Notes: a model not told the origin generated them from the sequence alone. Positions 32,453 through 45,908 are shown, numbered from the stretch's first letter. The stretch: DNA of 64,000 nucleotides from Megascapheus bottae (GCA_024803745.1 JANJXV010000266.1:744001-808000); one strand, 5' to 3'. Numbers and translations are program-made.

Positions 32453-33010
32453 ATCCCATGGTCCACTGTGAGGCCACTGGTTGGGCTAAGAGCTAGTCGT
32501 GCAGCAACACATAAGTTTTATTCTAATACTTTCCAAACTTTGCACTCAAATATGCTACCTACTTACCAACTTAGGTCAGTTATCCTTATGCTATAACTTT
32601 TCTTCATTACTACAATATTCTTACACTCCTACGTTAATCCTCTTGCACATCCCCTGACCTCTCTCATTCTTTTTTTCTATCTCTGGACCTCTGCTCGTCT
32701 TTCAACCCTTATACTGCACGGATCTACACTTGATGGCTGTTGAGCAATATTGTATATGTAGGTGGTTAATTATTCTCTAGGCTCAGAGGGACTTAAAGAC
32801 AATAGAGATTGTATTGAGAGGCTTATTGTTTTGGGTATAAATCGCTTATCAGTGGTTGTATTAGGCTGGTCTGTAAGTGCACAAAAAGAAAGAGTGATAA
32901 TACCAATCAAAACTTGTGAACATCTAGTGTCTGCCAGCTACAGAGGTCTAGGTTGGTTATATCTGAAAAACTATAATCGTATTTAGTAGTAATCTTGCTC
33001 CCATTTTCAA
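32453..33010 (+). promoter_or_regulatory. L1-b 5' UTR, probable internal promoter region
   Basis: Unique to the L1 copies and precedes ORF1. In intact L1s this region holds the RNA polymerase II promoter. It is AT-rich and contains no obvious tandem monomers. The true left end is uncertain. Confidence 0.5.
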
Positions 33011-34195
33011 ATGGGCAGAACAAGAAACTCAAGAAAAATGTCAAATCAAGAAACAACATCCCCCACCCAAAGTAAACAGACAATGGAACAGTCACTGGAA
33101 AACCTAGAGGAGAGTCTTCCAATTGCTACACAAATGCAATTGATAAACATCATTAATGAAAAATGTGAAAATATAAAGAAAGAGATAATGGAGGAAGCCA
33201 TACCTGAACAAGAGGAAAGCAAAAACAAGGTGATAAGTGAAAAAGAAGAAGCCATAAAGGAGGCCATAATAAAGGTATTTCAAAGAAAGATGGATGAATT
33301 CAAAGAATCCACAAATAAAAACGTGACCAAACTCCAGCAAATGTCCAAAGAAAATAAAGCTACTGAGCTAACCACTCAAAAGGAAATCAAGGAGATAAAG
33401 AAATCCATACATGATCTAAAACAAGGGATGCAAGGCATCAAAAGTGAGCAATTAGAAGCAAGGGAGATGAAAAATAAAGTAGATAGCTTTGATAGCAGGT
33501 TAGACATTGCAGAGGAGAGAATTTCCGTGGCTGAAGATAATTTAGGTATTATAAAGAACAGAAAATGAGTCAATCCAAATCTAGGAAATATGAGAGAGAG
33601 CTTCAGGAGGTCCAAGATACAATTAGGAAGCCTAATTTAAGGCTAGTTGGTACTGAGGAGGGCGTGGAGAAAGAGGTCAATGGTATTGGAAATATACTTC
33701 AGGGAATCATCTCAGAGAATTTCCCAAATATCCAGAAGGGCAGGCCCATCCAGATACGAGAAGCTTTTAGAACCCCAAACAGACCTGACCAGAAAAGAAC
33801 ATCCCACCGCCACATTGTGTTCCGAACTGGATCAATAGAAACGAAAGGAAAGATCCTAAAGGCAGCCAGGGAAAAGGGATCAGTAACCTACAAAGGCAAA
33901 CCAATCAGAATAACCCCAGATTTCTCAGCAGAGACCATGCAAGCACGAAGTGACTGGAAGCATATATGTCATGCCCTTATATCAAATAACTACCAACCAA
34001 GAATACTGTAGCCAGCTAAGCTCTCATTCATAACTGCGGGAACAATAAAAACATTCCATTCCAGGGAAAAGCTGCAACAATATGTCGAAACAAAACCAAC
34101 ACTACAGAGAATTCTCAAAGATGCTCTATACATAGAAAACCAAAATAAATGCAATATAGGGAAAGAAATTGCACCTAAACATCATACCATCTAAG
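33011..34195 (+). pseudogene. L1-b ORF1, disrupted
   Basis: The first frame (33011-33568) begins MGRTRNSRK and has the charged, heptad-like N-terminal coiled coil of L1 ORF1p. It breaks at 33566 in an ATGA overlap and continues in another frame (33565-34011) with the RRM and C-terminal domain (for example RTPNRPDQKRTSH and ITPDFSAETMQARSDW). A TAG at 34009-34011 falls just before the conserved P-A-K-L-S, and remnant codons continue to about 34195. ORF1p normally binds L1 RNA as a trimer. L1-c shares both lesions exactly. Confidence 0.93.
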
Positions 34196-34243
34196 GACCA
34201 CAAGAACTGTCAAGACACAGGCCCTACTAAAAGCTTTTAAAAA

Positions 34244-37200
34244 ATGGTAGGAACTAATAAATATCTCTCAATCCTAACTCTCAATATCAATGGACTTAAC
34301 TCTCCAATTAAACGGCATAGGTTGTCTAGTTGGATCAAAAAGCAAGAGCCATCGTTCTGCTGACTTCGAGAGACACATCGTACCCAAAAACAATCATCTT
34401 TTGAAAGTGAGAGGTTGGAATAAACTCTATCAAGCTAACTGCCCCCATAAACAGGCTAGAGTTGCCATCCTCATATCAGATACAATAGACTTCAAACTAA
34501 AATTAGTAAGAAAAGACAAAGAAGGTTACTACATACTACTAAAGGGATCTTTCCTCCCGGAAGACATAACAATCCTAAATATTTACACACCCAATCCCGG
34601 AGCTCCAAACTTCATCAAGCAAACTTTACTTACACTGAAACCATACATAGATCGAAACACAGTGATTGTTGGTGAGTTTAATACACCACTCTCACCTATG
34701 GACAGATCAACAAGGCAAAAACTCAACAGAGAAACCTTAGAACTGAACAACTATATAGACCAACTAGATCTAACAGACATCTGCAGAATATTCCACCCAG
34801 TAACACCACAATATACGTTTTTCTCAGCAGCACATGGAACATTTTCCAAAATAGACCACATCTTAGGCCATAAAGCAAACCTGGACAGATTCAGAAACAC
34901 TGAAATTATTCCATGCACACTCTCAGACCATAAAGGCATCAAATTGGAGCTGAACACACATCTCCACCAAAGAAAACCCTGTAACTCATGGAGACTGAAC
35001 CACACATTGTTGAATCAAAAACAATTTAACAATAAGGAGCACACAAATATCAACTCCTTAGGGACACAACAAAGGCAGTACTCAGAGGAAAATTTATAGC
35101 GTGGAGTGCCTACAACAGCAAGTTGGAAAAATGGCAAACCAACTAGTTAATGTCTCACCTTAACCTCCTGGAAAAAGAGAAACAAACCAACCCTAAACCC
35201 ATTAGGAGAAAGCAAATTATTAAAATCAAAGCAGAATTAAATGATTTGGTATAAAAAAACTATAGAAAGAACCAACAAAACAAGGTGTTGGTTCTTGAAA
35301 GAATTAACAAAATTGACAAGCCCTTAGCAAATCTTACCAAAAAAAGAAGAGAGCATATCGAAATAAACAAAATCGCAGATGAAAATGGTAATATCATGAC
35401 AGAAATTACCAAGATCCAGAATATCATGAGGGAATACTTCTCAAACCTTTACGCCAACAAATTTGAGAATCTAGAAGAAATGGATGAATTCCTAGACAAT
35501 ATTAACATACACACACTGAACCAAGAAGAGCTAACCCAACTCAACAGGCCTATTTCAAGCTCTGAAATAGAAATGGAAATTAGACAACTTCCACTTAAAA
35601 AGAGCCCAGGGCCAGATGGATTCACAGCTGAATTCTATAAGGTCTTCAAAGCAGAGCTCACACCAATACTCCTCAAGCTCTTCAACGAAATTGAAAATGA
35701 AGGTTCTTTACTAAACTGATTCTGTGAAGCCAGCATATCCCTCATCCCCAAACCAGACAGAGATTCATCAAAGAAAGAGATCTATAGACCCATTTCTTTG
35801 ATGAACATCGATGCAAAACTTCTCAACAAAATACTGGCCAACCGTCTACAACAACTCATCAAAAAAAATATACACTATGATCAAACTGGATTCATCACAG
35901 GGAGGCAAAGCTGGTTCAACATACACAAATCAATTAATATAATTCAACACATCAACAGGAGCAGGGATAAAATCACATGATTGTCTCAATAGATGCAGAA
36001 AAGGCATTTGACAAGATCCAAAACCCCTTTATGTTAAAAGATGTGGAGAAACTAGGAATCCATGGAACATTTCTCAATGTAATAAAGGCTGTGTATGAGA
36101 AACCCACTGCTAGTATTATACTTAATGGTGAAAATCTAAAGCCATTCCCTCTAAAATCAGGAACGAGACAAGGATGCCCTCTCTCTCCACTCCTTTTGAA
36201 CATAGTACTAGAATTCCTAGGCAGTGCAATATGGCAAGAAGCAAGCATAAAGGGGATCCAAGTAGGGAAAGAGGAAATAAAACTATCCCTCTTTGCAGAT
36301 GACATGATTCTGTATTTAAAGAATCCTATAGACTCTACTCCCAAGATCCTTGAGCTGATTCAAAGCTTTGGAAGGGTAGCAGGCCATAAAATCAACCCTC
36401 ACAAATCAACTGCCTTACTTTACGCCAACACTGAGAGGAACGAGGCAATAATCAGGAAAGAAAATCCTTTCACAATAGCCTCAAAGAAAATAAAGTACCT
36501 AGCAATTAGCTTAACTAAGAATGTAAAGGACCGTTTAGATGAAAACTTTAAAACCCTAAAAAAGGAAATTAAAGCAGAACTAAGGAAATGGAAAAACCTC
36601 CCGTGCTCCTGGATTGGAAGAATCAACATTGTGAAAATGACAATCTTGCCAAGGGCTATCTACAAATTCAATGTAATACCCATCAACATCCCAATGTCAT
36701 TCTTTAAAGACATAGAAGAGGCAATTCAAAATTTCATATGGAATAATAAAAGACCCCGTATAGCAAAAACACTTCTTAGCAGAGAGAACAGCGCTGGAGG
36801 AATTTCAATTCCAAACTTAAGGCTCTATTACAGAGCTATAATTCTCAAAACAGCTTGGTACTGGCACAAGAACAGGCCTGAAGTCCAATGGAGTAGAACT
36901 GCGGACCCAGATGTTAAACCACAGACCTATGGCCACCTAATCTTTGACCAGGGAGCCAAAAAAATAGAATGGAAGAAAGATAGCCTCTTCAACAAGTTTT
37001 GCTGGCAAAACTGGTTAAACACTTGCAGAAAACTAAAGTTGGATCCTTCTTTGTCCCCTTGCACTAGAATTAACTCCAAATGGATCAAAGACGTGGAGGT
37101 AAAAGCTGACACACTGAAAAGTTTACAGGAAGGAATAGGAGATACACTAGGCCTCCTTGGTACAGGTCGAAACTTTCTTAATAAGGACCAAGAATCACAA

Positions 37201-38040
37201 CAAATCAGAGAAAGGCTGGATAAGTGGGACTGCATTAAACTGCAGAGCTTTTGTATGGCAACGGATATAGCTAGTAAACTAATCAGGAAGCCTACAGAGT
37301 GGGAGAAGATCTTCACCACCCAAACAACGGAACAAGGCCTCATATCTAAAATATATCAACAACTCAAAAAACTGAATCACTCCAAAACTAACCTCCAAAG
37401 TAACACCCATCCCATTACAAAATGGGCCAAAGACTTAAAGAGAGCCTTCTCTGAAGAAGAAACAAAAATGGCCTATAGACACATGAAGAAATGCTCAACA
37501 TCTCTGGTCATAAAAGAAATGCAAATCAAAACAAGTCTAAGATTCCACCTAACTCCAGTTAGAATGGCCAGTATCAGGAAAACGAATGACAACAGATGCT
37601 GGAGGGGATGTGGTCAGGAGGGATCACTACTACACTGTTGGTGGGAGTGCAAACTCGTTCAACCACTATGGAAAGCAGTGCGGCAGTGCCTCAAAACGCT
37701 AAACATACAACTCCCCTATGACCCAGCAATTCCAGTACTTGGCATTTACCCAACAATCCAGAAACAAGGGCATACTAAACCCACTAGCACAACAATGTTC
37801 ATTGCAGCACTATTCACCATAGCAAAGATATGGAAACAACCCAGATGTCCCTCAGTTGATGAGTGGATCAACAAGTTGTGGTATTTGTACACAATGGAAT
37901 TTTATGCTGCTGTCAGAAAGAATGACATCGCCCCATTTGTTAGGAAATGGAAAGACTTAGAACAAATCATATTAAGTGAAGTAAGCCAGACTCAAAGGAA
38001 CTTAGGCTCATTGGTTTCCCTCATTCTTCATAATCAGTAG
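34244..38040 (+). pseudogene. L1-b ORF2, disrupted
   Basis: From the ATG at 34244 the endonuclease starts normally (LTLNINGLNSP), then has a TGA at the position after S-F-C, with the frame restored by a small change. The long frame 34290-35099 carries the rest of the endonuclease, with V-G-E-F-N-T-P-L in place of the usual G-D-F-N. Bases are missing at about 35018 relative to L1-c. More breaks occur at about 35100, at 35717 (TGA) and before 35977. The RT and C-terminal part is open from 35977 to 38040, with [13 protein letters not shown] and the cysteine-rich end intact. ORF2p needs one continuous chain, so this copy is dead. Confidence 0.93.
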
Positions 38041-38448
38041 AAACCTTGGGCTATACTAGCAGAGATTGTCAGTAGAGCAAAAGGCCATATATAAGGCCAT
38101 ATAATGTGAAGCTAGTTGAAAGGACCTCCAGGATATTGACACAAAAGCCATATAATGAATGATTGTTGTCCTTAATGTACTATGTTGTCTCTCATCTCGC
38201 TTGCTGTCCCTTGGTTATCCCATATTGGTATAGTATCTCACTTTGTTATCTGATATATTGAATTTATTTGTATTTGGATATTTGAAATTTGATAGGGAAG
38301 GGGGGAAAACCAAGACGGGTGGGGGGTGTGGGGTTGGAGGGAAATGGGTACCAAGACATGTGAAAGGGTATCAATGTATGTGAATTCATGCACCTTCTAT
38401 CTGGCAAATATCATCTAACCCTTTTACTAATTACAATAAAAAAAATGA
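38041..38448 (+). mobile_element. L1-b 3' UTR and tail
   Basis: Contains the G-rich run typical of L1 3' UTRs (GGTGGGGGGTGTGGGGTTGG) and ends with an AATAAAA signal and A-rich tail. S2 starts immediately after it. Confidence 0.85.
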
Positions 38449-39087
38449 AAAAAAAGGAAAGTTGTGGTGTGTGGGGAGGATGATGGGGTCAAATACATTT
38501 CTTCTTAGAAATTTACCTCATCTGGTTGCCCTGGATTTTCCTGGCCTTCTTCTTAGAGAAAGTTCTGTTATACTGGATTTGTGGCTTGGCAATGATCTAG
38601 CATGTACATCTTCGAGTAAGACATCCACAACTTCCATGCCTGAGACTCGAGTTTCCTGACCTTTGGCAACAGCACAGCAACATCTTTCTTCCTCCTGAGC
38701 CACAGGCCAAGTGAGCTGGCTTGAGCTGGTTGTTAGTTACAGTGGCTTGGTTACCAGGGTTCCATATTCTGTTCCATTGTGAGGGAGGCAGGGTCACCTT
38801 TCAGGGCCCAATGACCAAAGATCCTTGCTCACAAAAGACCTCACCAAAGACATACTGGAGGCTGAATCTCTCCTCCAATCTCACAATATACATGTGGATG
38901 TAGTATACAGCACACCTTATTTGTCCAATCCCAATGTCTTCCACTAGGCCCAACTACCAGTCTGGTCTCAGGCTCAAGGAGCCTTTCTTAGGTAAGATCC
39001 ACACTTAAGGGTCAATATTGCCCTCATCCTTTACAAAACATTTGCTTCACAGTTCCTTCTCTGCCTGCATTTTGCCCCTTGTCGAAT

Positions 39088-39275
39088 TTTTTTTGTTTTT
39101 GCTAGTCTTGGGACTTGACCTCAGAGTGTGAACATTGTTCTTGGGCTTTCTTTAGGCTTTAGCTGTCCCACCGAGCCACAGCACCACTTGCAGCGTTTTC
39201 TATGTATGTGGTAATGAGGAATCAAACCTGAGGCTTACTGCTTGGTAGCCAAGGACTCTCCCACTAGGTCAAACA
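39088..39275 (-). mobile_element. ID-like SINE in S2
   Basis: Identical in position and sequence to the SINE at 31675 in S1. Confidence 0.78.
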
Positions 39276-39484
39276 CACAGGGCATCTTGCACATATTTTT
39301 GACGTCAATCTACTAGGATATTATTAGGTTTCTGTATCCTAATCAATTTTTTCCTGATGATTAGCTTTGCTGTCATGTGTAAACAATGCAAGAGGGAAAA
39401 ACACAGAAGAATTAGTGAAATTAAAAAAAAAAGCATTAGACACAGTTAAGTGTTCATTCTTTGTAGGAGAAAGGATATTTGGAT

Positions 39485-39536
<52 letters not shown>
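39485..39536. repeat. (GAT)n microsatellite in S2
   Basis: Same number of GAT units as in S1, which is unusual for a microsatellite unless the duplication is very recent. Confidence 0.96.
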
Positions 39537-39552
39537 CTTTATAATTACTATG

Positions 39553-39748
39553 TCAGGGTTGAGAGTTTGGCATAGTGGTAGAGTGCTTGCCTAGCATCCA
39601 TGAAGATCTGGGGTTGATTGCTCAGTACCAAATAGATAGAAAATCTAGATGTGGCACTTGGCTCAAGTGGCAGAGGGCTAGACTTGAGAAAACCCGAGGA
39701 CAGTGCTCAGGCCCTGAATTCAAGCCCCAAGACTGGCAGAAAGATAAA
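39553..39748 (+). mobile_element. ID-like SINE in S2
   Basis: Identical to the S1 copy at 32140. Confidence 0.85.
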
Positions 39749-39865
39749 AGAAAATGAAAATGCTTTTTACGAGCTAATTCACTCACAGCATTTGCTTCTG
39801 AAATCTTCGCTTCTGCATCTTGTGAAATACCCCTTTCCCTCAACGTAGACAAGAAAAACAGATCC

Positions 39866-40423
39866 ATCCCATGGTCCACTGTGAGGCCACTGGTTGGGCT
39901 AAGAGCTAGTCGTGCAGCAACACATAAGTTTTATTCTAATACTTTCCAAACTTTGCACTCAAATATGCTACCTACTTACCAACTTAGGTCAGTTATCCTT
40001 ATGCTATAACTTTTCTTCATTACTACAATATTCTTACACTCCTACGTTAATCCTCTTGCACCTCCCCTGACCTCTCTCATTCTTTTTTTCTATCTCTGGA
40101 CCTCTGCTCGTCTTTCAACCCTTATACTGCACGGATCTACACTTGATGGCTGTTGAGCAATATTGTATATGTAGGTGGTTAATTATTCTCTAGGCTCAGA
40201 GGGACTTAAAGACAATAGAGATTGTATTGAGAGGCTTATTGTTTTGGGTATAAATCGCTTATCAGTGGTTGTATTAGGCTGGTCTGTAAGTGCACAAAAA
40301 GAAAGAGTGATAATACCAATCAAAACTTGTGAACATCTAGTGTCTGCCAGCTACAGAGGTCTAGGTTGGTTATATCTGAAAAACTATAATCGTATTTAGT
40401 AGTAATCTTGCTCCCATTTTCAA
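39866..40423 (+). promoter_or_regulatory. L1-c 5' UTR, probable internal promoter region
   Basis: Same sequence as 32453-33010, with one difference seen by eye (C at the position equivalent to A in 'GCACATCCCC'). Confidence 0.5.
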
Positions 40424-41608
40424 ATGGGCAGAACAAGAAACTCAAGAAAAATGTCAAATCAAGAAACAACATCCCCCACCCAAAGTAAACAGACAATGGA
40501 ACAGTCACTGGAAAACCTAGAGGAGAGTCTTCCAATTGCTACACAAATGCAATTGATAAACATCATTAATGAAAAATGTGAAAATATAAAGAAAGAGATA
40601 ATGGAGGAAGCCATACCTGAACAAGAGGAAAGCAAAAACAAGGTGATAAGTGAAAAAGAAGAAGCCATAAAGGAGGCCATAATAAAGGTATTTCAAAGAA
40701 AGATGGATGAATTCAAAGAATCCACAAATAAAAACGTGACCAAACTCCAGCAAATGTCCAAAGAAAATAAAGCTACTGAGCTAACCACTCAAAAGGAAAT
40801 CAAGGAGATAAAGAAATCCATACATGATCTAAAACAAGGGATGCAAGGCATCAAAAGTGAGCAATTAGAAGCAAGGGAGATGAAAAATAAAGTAGATAGC
40901 TTTGATAGCAGGTTAGACATTGCAGAGGAGAGAATTTCCGTGGCTGAAGATAATTTAGGTATTATAAAGAACAGAAAATGAGTCAATCCAAATCTAGGAA
41001 ATATGAGAGAGAGCTTCAGGAGGTCCAAGATACAATTAGGAAGCCTAATTTAAGGCTAGTTGGTACTGAGGAGGGCGTGGAGAAAGAGGTCAATGGTATT
41101 GGAAATATACTTCAGGGAATCATCTCAGAGAATTTCCCAAATATCCAGAAGGGCAGGCCCATCCAGATACGAGAAGCTTTTAGAACCCCAAACAGACCTG
41201 ACCAGAAAAGAACATCCCACCGCCACATTGTGTTCCGAACTGGATCAATAGAAACGAAAGGAAAGATCCTAAAGGCAGCCAGGGAAAAGGGATCAGTAAC
41301 CTACAAAGGCAAACCAATCAGAATAACCCCAGATTTCTCAGCAGAGACCATGCAAGCACGAAGTGACTGGAAGCATATATGTCATGCCCTTATATCAAAT
41401 AACTACCAACCAAGAATACTGTAGCCAGCTAAGCTCTCATTCATAACTGCGGGAACAATAAAAACATTCCATTCCAGGGAAAAGCTGCAACAATATGTCG
41501 AAACAAAACCAACACTACAGAGAATTCTCAAAGATGCTCTATACATAGAAAACCAAAATAAATGCAATATAGGGAAAGAAATTGCACCTAAACATCATAC
41601 CATCTAAG
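40424..41608 (+). pseudogene. L1-c ORF1, disrupted
   Basis: Same two lesions as L1-b ORF1: a frame break at 40979 in an ATGA overlap, and a TAG at 41422-41424 just before P-A-K-L-S. The coiled coil, RRM and C-terminal domain are otherwise recognisable. Identity of the lesions shows common descent by DNA duplication. Confidence 0.93.
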
Positions 41609-41656
41609 GACCACAAGAACTGTCAAGACACAGGCCCTACTAAAAGCTTTTAAAAA

Positions 41657-44600
41657 ATGGTAGGAACTAATAAATATCTCTCAATCCTAACTCTCAATAT
41701 CAATGGACTTAACTCTCCAATTAAACGGCATAGGTTGTCTAGTTGGATCAAAAAGCAAGAGCCATCGTTCTGCTGACTTCGAGAGACACATCGTACCCAA
41801 AAACAATCATCTTTTGAAAGTGAGAGGTTGGAATAAACTCTATCAAGCTAACTGCCCCCATAAACAGGCTAGAGTTGCCATCCTCATATCAGATACAATA
41901 GACTTCAAACTAAAATTAGTAAGAAAAGACAAAGAAGGTTACTACATACTACTAAAGGGATCTTTCCTCCCGGAAGACATAACAATCCTAAATATTTACA
42001 CACCCAATCCCGGAGCTCCAAACTTCATCAAGCAAACTTTACTTACACTGAAACCATACATAGATCGAAACACAGTGATTGTTGGTGAGTTTAACACACC
42101 ACTCTCACCTATGGACAGATCAACAAGGCAAAAACTCAACAGAGAAACCTTAGAACTGAACAACTATATAGACCAACTAGATCTAACAGACATCTGCAGA
42201 ATATTCCACCCAGTAACACCACAATATACGTTTTTCTCAGCAGCACATGGAACATTTTCCAAAATAGACCACATCTTAGGCCATAAAGCAAACCTGGACA
42301 GATTCAGAAACACTGAAATTATTCCATGCACACTCTCAGACCATAAAGGCATCAAATTGGAGCTGAACACACATCTCCACCAAAGAAAACCCTGTAACTC
42401 ATGGAGACTGAACCACACATTGTTGAATCAAAAAAAATGGGTAATCGAAGAGATCAGAACAGATATCCAACTGTTTATGAAATTTAACAATAAGGAGCAC
42501 ACAAATATCAACTCCTTAGGGATACAAAAAAGGCAGTACTCAGAGGAAAATTTATAGCGCTGAGTGCCTACAACAGCAAGTTGGAAAAATGGCAAACCAA
42601 CTAGTTAATGTCTCACCTTAACCTCCTGGAAAAAGAGCAACAAACCAACCCTAAACCCATTAGGAGAAAGCAAATTATTAAAATCAAAGCAGAATTAAAT
42701 GATTTGGAATAAAAAAAACTATAGAAAGAATCAACAAAACAAGGAGTTGGTTCTTGAAAGAATTAACAAAATTGACAAGCCCTTAGCAAATCTTACCAAA
42801 AAAAGAAGAGAGCATATCGAAATAAACAAAATCGCAGATGAAAATGGTAATATCACGACAGAAACTACCAAGATCCAGAATATCATGAGGGAATACTTCT
42901 CAAACCTTTACGCCAACAAATTTGAGAATCTAGAAGAAATGGATGAATTCCTAGACAATATTAACATACACACACTGACCCAAGAAGAGCTAACCCAACT
43001 CAACAGGCCTATTTCAAGCTCTGAAATAGAAATGGAAATTAGACAACTTCCACTTAAAAAGAGCCCAGGGCCAGATGGATTCACAGCTGAATTCTATAAG
43101 GTCTTCAAAGCAGAGCTCACACCAATACTCCTCAAGCTCTTCAACGAAATTTAAAATGAAGGTTCTTTACTAAACTGATTCTGTGAAGCCAGCATATCCC
43201 TCATCCCCAAACCAGACAGAGATTCATCAAAGGGAGAGATCTATAGACCCATTTCTTTGATGAACATCGATGCAAAACTTCTCAACAAAATACTGGCCAA
43301 CCGTCTACAACAACTCATCAAAAAAAATATACACTATGATCAAACTGGATTCATCACAGGGAGGCAAAGCTGGTTCCACATGCACAAATCAATTAATATA
43401 ATTCAACACATCAACAGGAGCAGGGATAAAATCACATGATTGTCTCAATAGATGCGGAAAAGGCATTTGACAAGATCCAAAACCCCTTTATGTTAAAAGA
43501 TGTGGAGAAACTAGGATCCATGGAACATTTCTCAATGTAATAAAGGCTGTGTATGAGAAACCCACTGCTAGTATTATACTTAATGGTGAAAATCTAAAGC
43601 CATTCCCTCTAAAATCAGGAACGAGACAAGGATGCCCACTCTCTCCACTCCTTTTTAACATAGTACTAGAATTCCTAGGCAGTGCAATATGGCAAGAAGC
43701 AAGCATAAAGGGGATCCAAGTAGGGAAAGAGGAAATAAAACTATCCCTCTTTGCAGATGACATGATTCTGTATTTAAAGAATCCTATAGACTCTACTCCC
43801 AAGCTCCTTGAGCTGATTCAAAGCTTTGGAAGGGTAGCAGGCCATAAAATCAACCCTCACAAATCAACTGCCTTACTTTACGCCAACACTGAGAGGAACG
43901 AGGCAATAATCAGGAAAGAAAATCCTTTCACAATAGCCTCAAAGAAAATAAAGTACCTAGCAATTAGCTTAACTAAGAATGTAAAGGACCGTTTAGATGA
44001 ATACTTTAAAACCCTAAAAAAGGAAATTAAAGCAGAAATAAGGAAATGGAAAAACCTCCCGTGCTCCTGGATTGGAAGAATCAACATTGTGAAAATGACA
44101 ATCTTGCCAAGGGCTATCTACAAATTCAATGTAATACCCATCAACATCCCAATGTCATTCTTTAAAGACATAGAAGAGGCAATTCAAAATTTCATATGGA
44201 ATAATAAAAGACCACGTATAGCAAAAACACTTCTTAGCAGAAAGAACAGCGCTGGAGGAATTTCAATTCCAAACTTAAGGCTCTATTACAGAGCTATAAT
44301 TCTCAAAACAGCTTGGTACTTGCACAAGAACAGGCCTGAAGTCCAATGGAGTAGAACTGCGGACCCAGATGTTAAACCACAGACCTATGGCCACCTAATC
44401 TTTGACCAGGGAGCCAAAAAAATAGAATGGAAGAAAGATAGCCTCTTCAACAAGTTGTGCTGGCAGACCTGGTTAAACACCTGCAGAAAACTAAAGTTGG
44501 ATCCTTCTTTGTCACCTTGCACTAGAATTAACTCCAAATGGATCAAAGACGTGGAGGTAAAAGCTGACACACAGAAAAGTTTACAGGAAGGAATAGGAGA

Positions 44601-45498
44601 TACACTAGGCCTCCTTGGTACAGGTCGAAACTTTCTTAATAAGGACCAAGAATCACAACAAATCAGAGAAAGGCTGGATAAGTGGGACTGCATTAAACTG
44701 CAGAGCTTTTGTATGGCAACTGATATAGCTAGTAAACTAATCAGGAAGCCTACAGAGTGGGAGAAGATCTTCACCACCCAAACAACGGAACAAGGCCTCA
44801 TATCTAAAATATATCAACAACTCAAAAAATTGAATCACTCCAAAACTAACCTCCAAAGTAACACCCATCCCATTACAAAATGGGCCAAAGACATAAAGAG
44901 AGTCTTCTCTGAAGAAGAAACAAAAATGGCCTATAGACACATGAAGAAATGCTCAACATCTCTGGTCATAAAAGAAATGCAAATCAAAACAAGTCTAAGA
45001 TTCCACCTAACTCCAGTTAGAATGGCCAGGATCAGGAAAACGAATGACAACAGATGCTGGAGGGGATGTGGTCAGGAGGGATCACTACTACACTGTTGGT
45101 GGGAGTGCAAACTCGTTCAACCACTATGGAAAGCAGTGCGGCAGTGCCTCAAAACGCTAAACATACAACTCCCCTATGACCCAGCAATTCCAGTACTTGG
45201 CATTTACCCAACAATCCAGAAACAAGGGCATACTAAACCCACTAGCACAACAATGTTCATTGCAGCACTATTCACCATAGCAAAGATATGGAACCAACCC
45301 AGATGTCCCTCAGTTGATGAGTGGATCAACAAGTTGTGGTATTTGTACACAATGGAATTCTATGCTGCTGTCAGAAAGAATGACATCGCCCCATTTGTTA
45401 GGAAATGGAAAGACTTAGAACAAATCATATTAAGTGAAGTAAGCCAGACTCAAAGGAACTTAGGCTCAGTGGTTTCCCTCATTCATCATAATCAGTAG
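41657..45498 (+). pseudogene. L1-c ORF2, disrupted
   Basis: Shares with L1-b the early TGA, the G-E-F-N change at the endonuclease active site, the frame break after about 42557, the TGA after L-L-N and the break before the RT. It also has its own lesions: a G-to-T change making TAA at 43152-43154, and a one-base loss at about 43516. The RT and C-terminal part is open from 43549 to 45498 with [13 protein letters not shown] and the cysteine-rich end present. Confidence 0.93.
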
Positions 45499-45908
45499 AA
45501 ACCTTGGGCTCTACTAGCAGAGATTGGCAATAGAGCAAAAGGCCATATATAAGGCCATATAATGTGAAGCTAATTGAACGGACCTCCAGGATATTGACAC
45601 AAAAGCCATATAATGAATGATTGTTGTCCTTAATGTACTATGTTGTCTCTCATCTCGCTTGCTGTCCCTTGGTTATCCCATATTGGTATAGTATCTCACT
45701 TTGTTATCTGATATATTGAATTTATTTGTATTTGGATATTTGAAATTTGATAGGGAAGGGGGGAAAACCAAAACGGGTGGGGGGTGTGGGGTTGGAGGGA
45801 AATGGGTACCAAGACATGTGAAAGGGTATCAATGTATGTGAATTAATGCACCTTCTATCTAGCAAATATCATCTAACCCTTTTACTAATTACAATACAAA
45901 AATGAAAA
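45499..45908 (+). mobile_element. L1-c 3' UTR and tail
   Basis: Same G-rich run as L1-b. The tail is slightly different ('CAATACAAAAATG'), so this 3' end is more diverged from L1-a and L1-b than those two are from each other. Confidence 0.85.

Larger units (their letters stand above)
32453..38448 (+). mobile_element. L1-b, near full-length L1, inactive
   Basis: Contains a 5' region of about 558 bases, ORF1, a short spacer, ORF2, a 3' UTR with a G-rich run and an AATAAA-type tail. Full length for the family is about 6 kb and this copy is about 6.0 kb. Both ORFs carry frameshifts and stops, and the endonuclease motif has a changed acidic residue. Because S meets it directly on both sides, its left end may be a rearrangement breakpoint and not the true start of the element. 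No target-site duplication could be found. Confidence 0.94.
38449..39865 (-). repeat. Segment S2 (inverted copy of 15440-16800)
   Basis: Matches S1 base for base as far as I can check by eye, at a constant offset of 7413, including GAT repeat length. It is followed by L1-c. Confidence 0.92.
39866..45908 (+). mobile_element. L1-c, near full-length L1, inactive
   Basis: Same organisation as L1-b: 5' region 39866-40423, ORF1, ORF2, 3' UTR 45499-45908. It retains about 45 bases near 42430 that L1-b lacks. Its first half is nearly identical to L1-b and its second half less so. Confidence 0.94.

Noticed and set aside
33011..38040. Active, retrotransposition-competent L1
   Set aside because: Multiple frameshifts and stops in both ORFs and a changed endonuclease active-site residue.
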